From contig JAOZPF010000003.1 in NCBI GenBank assembly GCA_029932895.1, forward strand, positions 10,688 to 34,078: a stretch of 23,391 bases of DNA, read 5' to 3'. This DNA is from Anaerolineae bacterium. GTDB taxonomy: Bacteria; Chloroflexota; Anaerolineae; B4-G1; DUEL01. This document shows positions 14,406-21,141 of this stretch, in pieces (the first letter of the stretch is position 1; each line of letters starts with the position of its first letter). The position numbers were made by a program, and so were the translations under genes. The notes beneath the pieces were generated by a model that was given only the letters and a program-made list of their open reading frames with translations, was not told the DNA's origin and did no database searches.

Positions 14406-15958
14406 GCGATGCGGATGACGGTTCCACAGGGAACCACTACGGCACGTTGGACATTGGTGCGCCTGTACCGGAAGAGGGCATGGAGCCGGGTGCAGAGCAG
14501 TGGGTCCGACCACTGTTGGACGAGCCCGAGCCCACGGTAAGGGAACTGGAGGAAACTGAGGAACTGGAACATAAAGTATTGGCAGAACTTGCCACAATTG
14601 AGGACCCGGTCCGGATGTACCTGCGAGAGATCGGCCAGGTAGCTCTGCTGGAACCACACCGCGAAATGTGGCTCGCCACCGTGCGAGAGACATCGGCTCT
14701 GCTGGCAGCCACCCGGCAGGAATTGGCCGCCAAGCTTGGACGGCCCCCCACCAACGTCGAGGTCTGGGAACAGTTGGTGCGCCGGTCGCTGGCGCTCTGG
14801 CGCGAGGCGGAGCAGCTCACCCGCCGCGAGGGTATCGAGCCGCCCGACTTGGGGGCGATCTTGGAGGAGGCAAGCTCTCTGCGCCGGACATGGCTGCTGG
14901 CTTCTGGTTCCTACCTGCACAGCTACCTGGAGGGAGGCAATGTCTCCGAGGACGAGCAGTGGGCGGAGCTGACGCGGATGCTCTTGGAGATGCTGATGTA
15001 TCTCTACCTGCTGCCTGACTCCACGCTGGATTACTACAGCGAGACGTGGCGGCGGCGGGGCCGTCCGCCGGGCATCCGCAGCCTTCGCGCCCGCAAGCCC
15101 AGTGAGGAGGTGCTGCAGGCCAGTTGGACCGATGTGGACCACCGCGCCGCTCAGGCCCAGCAGGAGTTGATCCAGGCCAACCTGCGGCTGGTGGTCAACG
15201 TGGCGAAACGATATATGGGGCGGGGCATCTCCTTCCTGGACCTGATCCAGGAGGGGAACATTGGCCTGCTGCGAGCGATCCAAAAGTTCGACCATACCAA
15301 GGGCTTCAAGTTCTCCACGTACGCGACGTGGTGGATTCGCCAGGCTATCAGCCGTGCTATCGCCGACCAGTCCCGTACCATCCGCATCCCGGTCCATATG
15401 GTGGATACCATCAACCGCCTGTCCCGCGTCCAACGGCAGTTAACCCAGGAATTGGGTCGCACGCCGATGCTGGAAGAGTTGGCGCTGGAGATGGACCTGC
15501 TGGAGGAGGAGGATGTGCAGGCTATCCGTGAGGCGATGGTGACAGAGACGAGCCTCCCGCCGGACCTCAAGCGACGCCTGCGCCGCGCGGTGGCCAAAGT
15601 GCGCTCCATCAAGCGCATCGCTCAGGAGCCAATGTCCCTGGAGATGCCGGTGGGGGAGGAAGAGAACAGTCAACTGGGCGACTTTATCGAGGACGAGACG
15701 ATTATGGGGCCAGATGACGCCACCTACCAGCAGCTCCTGCGGGAGCAGATCCACAGTGTGCTGGATGCGCTGAACGAGCGGGAGCGAGCGGTGTTGGAGA
15801 TGCGGTATGGCCTCTCCGACGGGCGTCCTCATACGCTGGAGGAGGTGGGCAAGGCCTTTGACGTGACGCGGGAGCGGATCAGGCAGATCGAGTCGAAAGC
15901 GCTCCGCAAGCTGCGTCACCCCGGCCGCAGCCGCAAATTGCGGGACTTTTTGGGCTAG
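14402..15958 (+). CDS. rpoD: Primary RNA polymerase sigma factor RpoD/SigA
   Basis: This is the housekeeping sigma factor that directs RNA polymerase to promoters with TTGACA/TATAAT-like boxes. Region 1.2 is DPVRMYLREIGQVALL (68-83). Region 2 (about 250-325) has RLVVNVAKRYMGRG, DLIQEGNIGLLRAI and YATWWIRQAISRAI, which melts and reads the -10. Region 3 has AQEPMSLEMPVGEEENS (408-423), and region 4.2 VGKAFDVTRERIRQIESKALRKL (482-504) reads the -35. Two expansions stand out: a 150-residue spacer between regions 1.2 and 2.1 (about 93-245), and an insert of about 25 residues in region 3 (about 376-399, basic LPPDLKRRLRRAVAK). The start overlaps the dnaG stop by ATGA, and both genes begin in the context GGGGGAATGAGCG. 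This pairing matches the primase-sigma part of the macromolecular-synthesis operon, without rpsU. Confidence 0.96.
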   Translation: MSDADDGSTGNHYGTLDIGAPVPEEGMEPGAEQWVRPLLDEPEPTVRELEETEELEHKVLAELATIEDPVRMYLREIGQVALLEPHREMWLATVRETSALLAATRQELAAKLGRPPTNVEVWEQLVRRSLALWREAEQLTRREGIEPPDLGAILEEASSLRRTWLLASGSYLHSYLEGGNVSEDEQWAELTRMLLEMLMYLYLLPDSTLDYYSETWRRRGRPPGIRSLRARKPSEEVLQASWTDVDHRAAQAQQELIQANLRLVVNVAKRYMGRGISFLDLIQEGNIGLLRAIQKFDHTKGFKFSTYATWWIRQAISRAIADQSRTIRIPVHMVDTINRLSRVQRQLTQELGRTPMLEELALEMDLLEEEDVQAIREAMVTETSLPPDLKRRLRRAVAKVRSIKRIAQEPMSLEMPVGEEENSQLGDFIEDETIMGPDDATYQQLLREQIHSVLDALNERERAVLEMRYGLSDGRPHTLEEVGKAFDVTRERIRQIESKALRKLRHPGRSRKLRDFLG

Positions 15959-15987
15959 CTCCCCACCTGGCACCTCCTTTGTTATGG

Positions 15988-15993
15988 TATCAT
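15988..15993 (+). promoter_or_regulatory. Possible -10 of a leaderless message for the 653-residue GT-C-like protein
   Basis: TATCAT lies 7 nt before the ATG at 16001, in the short gap after rpoD. CTGGCA 15 bp upstream (15967-15972) is a poor -35. No ribosome site lies between, so transcription would have to begin at or next to the start codon. The alternative is read-through from rpoD. Confidence 0.4.
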
Positions 15994-16000
15994 CCTGTCA

Positions 16001-17962
16001 ATGGCTGCTCCCAGTACGCGCCGCCCGTATCGTTCCCCTATCCTCTGGGCCGTCCTGTTGACGGCCCTCTACCTGCTCGCCCTGGCGACCGAGGTTAGCC
16101 CCTTCCTCTTTGGCAACGATGAGTGGGGATGGCATCACCGCCCCCCCTCCCCTGTCACTTGCCCGCGCTGGTGGCCCGCCATAACCGTCATGGCCCTCTA
16201 CCTCCTGGTTGTCGTGCTGTGGATGGAAAACCGCGGTGCGGACCGTCCCTCTCACCGCCGCGAATGGGTCGCTCTGGCGTTCCTGGTTCTGATGGCCCCG
16301 GCTATTCAGGTCGCTCTGAAATATATTCACTATCGCTACCCCATCGAGTTCTACCTCTACCGCACCATCGGTCCACACAATGGCTTTTGGCAGATCGCCA
16401 TCGGCACCGATGACCTGGTTCACTACCTGCGTACCTATCCCGAACAGATGCGGGCTTATCCCTTTGTTCATACAGCAGTCCACCCCCCTGGCGACATCAT
16501 CTACATCTGGCTGTGGCGCAAGGGGCTGGAGCACCTGCCTGGTCTGGCCCACACCGTGGCCCAGTTCTTTCGCGCCTACAACTGCGCCGATCTCCAGTTC
16601 GTGCGGCTGAATGATGCCCAAATCAGCAGCGCGCTGGCCCAGATGACCATCCCCCTTCTCAGCGGCTGGTCGGCTATTCCCATCTACCTGCTGGGCAAGC
16701 GGCTTGCTGGCCCGCGGACAGGGTTCCGCGCCGCTGCGCTCTATGTCGTTCTCCCATCCCTCACTCTCTTTACGATGCGCTGGGATCAGCTTTACCCGCT
16801 CTTTATGGCCCTCGCGCTCTATTGGCTCCACGTCGGGCTGGAGGAGCGGCGACCGGTCAGCTTTTTCCTCGCCGGACTGGCTGTCTCTCTCTCCTCCTTT
16901 ATGAGCCTGGGCAACCTGACTATTTTGCTCCTCCTGGGCGTATACGGGTTGGCCCATCTGGTCTGCGCCGGCATCCTCCACTGGCGGGAATGGCTGCGCC
17001 GGACCTGGACGGGCTGGCTGTTGTTAGCCCTGGGCAGCGCGTCGGTGTGGCTGTGCTACCAGGTGCTGTTCGGCCCCTCTTTTTTGGACGTCCTGAACAG
17101 GATCCTAGAGACTCACTTTCACCTGGGACGGTCCTACTGGCTGTGGGTGGGCTACAATCTGTATGATTTCGCGGCTTTTCTGGGGATTCCGGTCGCCGTG
17201 GTATTTGTGGCCGAGAGCATCCGCGCCTGGAGAGGGGTCACGTGGAGAGGTGTGGCGATGCCACGGCAGGCCATTCCCGCCCTATCCGTCGGCCTGGCGC
17301 TTTTGGCGCTCGATATCTCGGGCGTCTCGCGGGGCGAGGTGGGACGGATGTGGCTGCCGTGGATGAGTGGTGCTTGTCTGGTCGCCGCCACCGGCCTGAG
17401 CCGGCGGCCCCGTCGCGCGGATTATTGGCTGATCCTGACCCTGCTCGCGTTGCAGTCCATTTTCTTTACGCTTTTCCTGCGCGTCTCGGCCACCGGGATG
17501 CCCAGCTTCCGGCCTCACCACCCTGTGACCAACGCCCCGCATCCCGCCTACCGGCTCGAAGCTAGGCTGGGGAGAAGCATAGAGTTGGTCGGCTATGACC
17601 TGGAGCCGGAGGAACCTGTGCCGGGAGGGACCCTGCACTTGACCCTGTACTGGCGGGCGGTGGCGCGGCCCGCCAGTCCCTACACTGTCTTTACCCACCT
17701 GTTGGGCGAGGGGGAAACACTGGTCGGTCAGCAGGACAATATGCCTGTGCAGGACACTCTCCCCACCACCTGCTGGCAGCCGGGCGAGTTCGTGGCCGAT
17801 CCCTATGACATCCCCGTCGCCGCCGACGCAGAGCCGGGGGTCTATGTCTTGGAGGTGGGTATGTATGATCTGCTCACAGGCGAGCGGCTGCCGGTCAGCG
17901 GTCCACCCGGTCAGCCAGCGGACCGGCTGTTATTGCGGCCAGTCCGCCTCGCGTCTCCGTGA
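16001..17962 (+). CDS. GT-C-like integral membrane protein with C-terminal beta-sandwich domain
   Basis: The 653-residue protein has about 11-13 membrane segments over residues 15-510 and a soluble C-terminal domain from about 520. Its first outer loop contains GNDEWGWHHRPP, an acidic motif placed as in GT-C transferases, and a later loop has HTAVHPPGDIIYIW. The C-terminal domain runs SIELVGYDLEPEEPVPGGTL, LTLYWRAV, YTVFTHLLGEGETLVGQQD, CWQPGEFVADPYDIPV and GVYVLEVGMYDLLTGERLPV. I recognise it as the beta-sandwich often fused to GT39-type proteins in Chloroflexota. A role in transferring sugars from a lipid carrier on the outer face is plausible but unproven; no catalytic site is certain. It is expressed downstream of rpoD or from its own weak promoter, and converges on the nitroreductase gene 21 bp away. 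Confidence 0.75.
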   Translation: MAAPSTRRPYRSPILWAVLLTALYLLALATEVSPFLFGNDEWGWHHRPPSPVTCPRWWPAITVMALYLLVVVLWMENRGADRPSHRREWVALAFLVLMAPAIQVALKYIHYRYPIEFYLYRTIGPHNGFWQIAIGTDDLVHYLRTYPEQMRAYPFVHTAVHPPGDIIYIWLWRKGLEHLPGLAHTVAQFFRAYNCADLQFVRLNDAQISSALAQMTIPLLSGWSAIPIYLLGKRLAGPRTGFRAAALYVVLPSLTLFTMRWDQLYPLFMALALYWLHVGLEERRPVSFFLAGLAVSLSSFMSLGNLTILLLLGVYGLAHLVCAGILHWREWLRRTWTGWLLLALGSASVWLCYQVLFGPSFLDVLNRILETHFHLGRSYWLWVGYNLYDFAAFLGIPVAVVFVAESIRAWRGVTWRGVAMPRQAIPALSVGLALLALDISGVSRGEVGRMWLPWMSGACLVAATGLSRRPRRADYWLILTLLALQSIFFTLFLRVSATGMPSFRPHHPVTNAPHPAYRLEARLGRSIELVGYDLEPEEPVPGGTLHLTLYWRAVARPASPYTVFTHLLGEGETLVGQQDNMPVQDTLPTTCWQPGEFVADPYDIPVAADAEPGVYVLEVGMYDLLTGERLPVSGPPGQPADRLLLRPVRLASP

Positions 17963-17983
17963 CCCGTTGCTCTGCCGGAGCGA

Positions 17984-18817
17984 CTAGGAGGCCGTCGGAA
18001 AAGTGCCCACAGGCACTACGGAGGTGGGAATCGCATAGCTTTTTGCCAGCTCTGGGTTGCCCCAACGAACGGCCCAGCGATCAGGTCGCCCCTGTTCCGC
18101 CGCCACCAGCGCCACGTGGGCCATCACGATCCCCCCATCAATGGGGGCCGGTTCGACGAGGGCCAGCGCCAACTCTCCGTCCCCTGCCAGGAACCGCCAG
18201 GGCTGCCGGTTGCGGGCCGAAGGGGCGAGCCGCGCCAGCGCCAATAGCTTCACCAGCGCCGGGTCGGCTCCCTGTGGCGACCAGCGCACCCCCCAGCGCC
18301 CGGCAAAGACGATCTCCTCCAGCGGTCGGCGGTGGCGCGCAGCCACCAGCCAGCGGACCGTCCCGTCGTGGAGCCGCGCCCAGGGGTCACGGCGTGGATA
18401 CCCCAGAGCGACGGTAGCTACCACGTCCTCCTCCTCTGTCTCCACCTCCCGCGCGGCCCGGTCGGGATGATATGAGCCGGTCATCCAGCAGGTTCCCAGA
18501 CCCAGACGCGTTGCCTCCAGCACCACCTGCTCCAGCACATATCCCACGTCCAACCGCGCCAGGTCGTCGGCGGGGGGTGAGAGAGCCACAAGGAGATGTG
18601 GCGCGCCCTGGACCAGGCCGTACACTCCGGCGTAGCGGGCCAGGATGCGCGCCACCCGCTCCTGACCGCTCACTAACACCACGCGGATACTCGTTTGGCA
18701 GGGCCGCTCCGCCCCGTCAGCCAGGTCCAACAGCCGTGCCAGATGCCGCTCTGCCACAGCCGCGGCGGTGTAGCGGCGGACGCTGCGACGTTGGCGGATC
18801 GCCGTGTATAGGTCCAC
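17984..18817 (-). CDS. Nitroreductase family protein (TM1586 type)
   Basis: Nitroreductase-fold proteins bind FMN and use NAD(P)H to reduce nitro groups, quinones or other acceptors; the TM1586 subfamily is a single-chain form whose substrate is unknown. The 277-residue protein begins AIRQRRSVRRYTAAAVAERHLARLL, the FMN-phosphate-binding start of the family. It has LGLGTCWMTGSYHP in the middle and LLALARLAPSARNRQPWRFL, the second conserved flavin segment, near residue 210. The chosen start is GTG at 18817 with GAGGAGCG 5 nt upstream; the frame is open 52 codons further, over the lipoprotein gene. It lies 11 bp after the lipoprotein gene and is very likely cotranscribed, an odd pairing. Confidence 0.85.
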   Translation of the reverse strand: MDLYTAIRQRRSVRRYTAAAVAERHLARLLDLADGAERPCQTSIRVVLVSGQERVARILARYAGVYGLVQGAPHLLVALSPPADDLARLDVGYVLEQVVLEATRLGLGTCWMTGSYHPDRAAREVETEEEDVVATVALGYPRRDPWARLHDGTVRWLVAARHRRPLEEIVFAGRWGVRWSPQGADPALVKLLALARLAPSARNRQPWRFLAGDGELALALVEPAPIDGGIVMAHVALVAAEQGRPDRWAVRWGNPELAKSYAIPTSVVPVGTFPTAS

Positions 18818-18828
18818 CAGTCGCTCCT

Positions 18829-20196
18829 CTAGGGGATGGTCACCTCGGCGCTGCCCAGCAACTCCAGCGGGTGAACGTCCCGGTGCTGAACGCCCCAGAC
18901 CTCCACAGTGTAACGGCCGGAGGGCAGGCCGGTCAGATCCATCCGCACCGAGTAGCCGCACATACAGCGGCATACCTCTCCCACGTTGGTCTCGATCACC
19001 TTGATGGTCGCTCCCTCTTGCCCGGCCGAAAGCGCCAGTTCCGCGCAGCAGACATAGAAGAGATTTTGCTCGATGTGGATAGCTCCGTTCTGGGCGGTGA
19101 CCTCAACCCCGGCCCATGTATCCAGTTCGTCGAGCGGTATCGACTCATCACACGGCCCGGCGGCACTGGTCAGAGTGACCGGGGTGCTGGCGGGGGTTAC
19201 CTCTCCGGCCGCGCTCACCGTGCCGCTCCAGACCACGGACGCCTGCGCGTGGCTCAGGGCGACCTGATAGGTCGGCTCCATGACCACCGGGTACGAGACC
19301 TCGAGCGTCCACTCGCCAGAGCGCCAGGCAAAGGTGGAGGCCCCCACCAGTCCCGCTGGGGTGCGGTTCTCTTTGGCCCATCCCTCCTGCTGGTCCAGAC
19401 CAAAGCCGGGATAGGTTGCGGATAGGTAGGCCAGGACGGTCCGAAAAACATCATCCACTGTACCAACCTCCTTGGGTTCGGCGTCGGAGGGGCGGCCGCA
19501 GATCACAGTGGCTTGCCCCACATCGTCGGTGTGGACCTCGTACTGCTGCCCCCGCGCCTGGAGGATGACCCGGTAGCCGGGGGTGATGACCTGGATGTAG
19601 GCCGTCCCCGGTTGCGGGCATCCCAGGCTGCTGTCGGGCCAATCCACAGTCTCGTAGGAAAGCACAGTCACTTCCGCTGTGGAGAGTCCCAGCTCTGCCG
19701 CCAGGCTGTTTCGGGCGGCGGAGGCAGCGGGGGGCAGGGTGGAGTATGATGGCAGGGACGAAGTATCTTGCTGCGGGAGGGGCAGCGGGCTTTGGGTGGG
19801 TTCTGGAAGGGGGGACGGGCCTGCCGCACCAGGCACGGGGTCGGATAGGATCACGACCTGGCTCGCCGTGGCCTGTACGGGATAGGATTCCATCACGGGG
19901 CCGGTGAAGGCGGCCTGCACTCGCTGCCCCACCTGGAGAGAGGCAAAGGTCGCCGGGAGCAAGTTGCCCTCTTCCAGCCGATAAATGCGAGTCTCTGCGG
20001 TCACGGTGACGGATGCGCGGTCGAACTCGGTATCTTGCTCGGTGACGCCCTCTATGAGGATGGACCCCGCCGGGTCCAAGTGAGTGATCGTGCCACGGAT
20101 GTCCGCCTCCGCGATGGTTGGCGGGGCCGCCGGAGCGCAGCCAGCGATCAGCGCCAGCAGCGTGACGGATAGAGCAAATGTTTTCAACCCTCTCAT
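18829..20196 (-). CDS. Lipoprotein with DUF3221-like N-terminal domain and a cysteine-rich C-terminal domain
   Basis: The 455-residue protein has a lipoprotein signal peptide ending in the lipobox LIAGC (Cys20), so it should be anchored on the outer face of the membrane. Residues about 30-118 (ADIRGTITHLDPAGSILIEG, VGQRVQAAFTGPV) look like the OB-fold DUF3221 domain. A Pro/Ser linker follows. Residues about 160-240 (AARNSLAAELGLSTAEVTVL, WPDSSLGCPQPGTAYIQVITPGYRVIL) resemble a small domain recurrent in Chloroflexota lipoproteins. The last 90 residues have FYVCCAEL, VCRCMCGYSVRMDL and GLPSGRYTVEVWG: a CC...CxCxC pattern that could bind metal or form disulfides. The function is unknown. The ATG at 20196 has AGGAGG 7 nt upstream, and the nitroreductase gene follows after 11 bp. 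Confidence 0.8.
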   Translation of the reverse strand: MRGLKTFALSVTLLALIAGCAPAAPPTIAEADIRGTITHLDPAGSILIEGVTEQDTEFDRASVTVTAETRIYRLEEGNLLPATFASLQVGQRVQAAFTGPVMESYPVQATASQVVILSDPVPGAAGPSPLPEPTQSPLPLPQQDTSSLPSYSTLPPAASAARNSLAAELGLSTAEVTVLSYETVDWPDSSLGCPQPGTAYIQVITPGYRVILQARGQQYEVHTDDVGQATVICGRPSDAEPKEVGTVDDVFRTVLAYLSATYPGFGLDQQEGWAKENRTPAGLVGASTFAWRSGEWTLEVSYPVVMEPTYQVALSHAQASVVWSGTVSAAGEVTPASTPVTLTSAAGPCDESIPLDELDTWAGVEVTAQNGAIHIEQNLFYVCCAELALSAGQEGATIKVIETNVGEVCRCMCGYSVRMDLTGLPSGRYTVEVWGVQHRDVHPLELLGSAEVTIP

Positions 20197-20219
20197 GCCA
20201 GTTCCTCCTGGTCACGAAA

Positions 20220-20228
20220 ATTGTAGCA
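20220..20228 (-). promoter_or_regulatory. Extended -10 promoter of the lipoprotein-nitroreductase pair
   Basis: The minus strand reads TGCTACAAT (20220-20228), an extended -10 element, with no good -35 at 16-18 bp. The start would be near 20213, giving a leader of about 17 nt with the AGGAGG site. Confidence 0.48.
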
Positions 20229-20241
20229 CCTGTTTACCGCG

Positions 20242-20276
20242 GGTGAGAGACGGGAAGCAGGAGGCAGGAAAACGGT
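20242..20276. repeat. Degenerate heptanucleotide repeat (RGCRGGA type)
   Basis: Five consecutive 7-nt units read GGTGAGA, GACGGGA, AGCAGGA, GGCAGGA and AAACGGT, with a consensus near RGCRGGA. The array lies just upstream of the lipoprotein promoter. Confidence 0.55.
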
Positions 20277-20331
20277 GCCTCTGTAATGCAGTCGAACGCG
20301 GTACGCGGGTGCGAATCGTACCTTATGGACG

Positions 20332-20359
20332 CTGGTCACTGGCTGTTGGTTCCCGTTGG
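20332..20359. repeat. Degenerate heptanucleotide repeat (CTGGTCA type)
   Basis: Four 7-nt units read CTGGTCA, CTGGCTG, TTGGTTC and CCGTTGG. They lie 12 bp downstream of the fdhD stop, in the same 174-bp spacer as the array at 20242-20276. A 6-bp inverted repeat GGTACG (20300-20305) / CGTACC (20317-20322) lies between the two arrays. Confidence 0.45.
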
Positions 20360-20370
20360 GCCACCTGGTG

Positions 20371-21141
20371 CTACAGTCCAAAGAGACGGTGGTCACCAGC
20401 ATAGACCCGGAAACCCTGCCCGCGGACGTAGCCGATGAGGGTGATGTCCCAGGCGCGGGCCAGGTCTATGGAGAGTGAGGTGGGGGAGGTGAGGGAAGCG
20501 ACCACCGGCATGCCCATGCGTGCTGTTTTCCCCAGCATCTCTGAACTGACCCGGCCCGATGTCAGCAGGATGTGGTCGCGCGTCGGACGGCCCTGGCGCA
20601 GGCAGGTCCCCGCCAGTTTGTCTACCGTGTTGTGGCGGCCCACGTCCTCTGCCACGCAGATGAGGCCCGTTCCGTCCGATAGGGCCGAGGTATGGATACC
20701 GCGGGCCTGCCGATAGAGATCGGCCTCGGCCTGCAAGCGGTGTGTCAGGCTGATCACCTGCTCCAGCGTGACGCGCAGAGCGGAGATGAGGGGCGGGCGG
20801 GCCTCCGCCAGGTTCTCAAAGGTCGTTCCCCCAGAGCAACCAGAGGTGATGGTGCGCAGCGTCGGTGGTGTGATGTCCTTGTACAGCCAGACGTCCACGC
20901 AACTGCCGGAGCCGCACACGCGCACATCGGCCACGTCTCCCATCCCGTCGATGAATCCCTCATTATAGAGGAACCCCAGCGCCAGTTCCTCCAGGGAGGT
21001 CGGTGTGCACATCAGGCCGACCAATTCCATCCCGTTGACATAGAGGACCACGCGCTCCTCGACGGGCACGTGCCCCGTGGCTGGCTGCGCCGCGCCGTCT
21101 TGGACCTGGGTAAAGGTATACTTGAGGATGCCTTTGGTCAT
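20371..21141 (-). CDS. fdhD: FdhD, formate dehydrogenase accessory sulfurtransferase
   Basis: FdhD accepts sulfur from the cysteine desulfurase and passes it to molybdenum or tungsten bis-MGD cofactor before insertion into formate dehydrogenase. The 256-residue protein has VVLYVNGMELVGLMCTP (31-47) and ELALGFLYNEGFI, the family's N-terminal block. SGCSGGTTF (100-108) carries Cys102 in place of the CxxC pair of the E. coli protein. It also has the signature VAEDVGRHNTVDK (163-175) and LLTSGRVSSEM. Its ATG overlaps the transketolase TGA by 4 bp, so it is translationally coupled. No formate dehydrogenase gene is in the window; a maturation factor behind a pentose-phosphate gene is an unusual context. 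The 174-bp spacer after it has no intrinsic terminator. Confidence 0.93.
   Translation of the reverse strand: MTKGILKYTFTQVQDGAAQPATGHVPVEERVVLYVNGMELVGLMCTPTSLEELALGFLYNEGFIDGMGDVADVRVCGSGSCVDVWLYKDITPPTLRTITSGCSGGTTFENLAEARPPLISALRVTLEQVISLTHRLQAEADLYRQARGIHTSALSDGTGLICVAEDVGRHNTVDKLAGTCLRQGRPTRDHILLTSGRVSSEMLGKTARMGMPVVASLTSPTSLSIDLARAWDITLIGYVRGQGFRVYAGDHRLFGL

Noticed and set aside
15998..16981. 327-codon minus-strand open frame opposite the GT-C-like gene
   Set aside because: Hydrophilic shadow of membrane segments, with no ribosome site or family signature.
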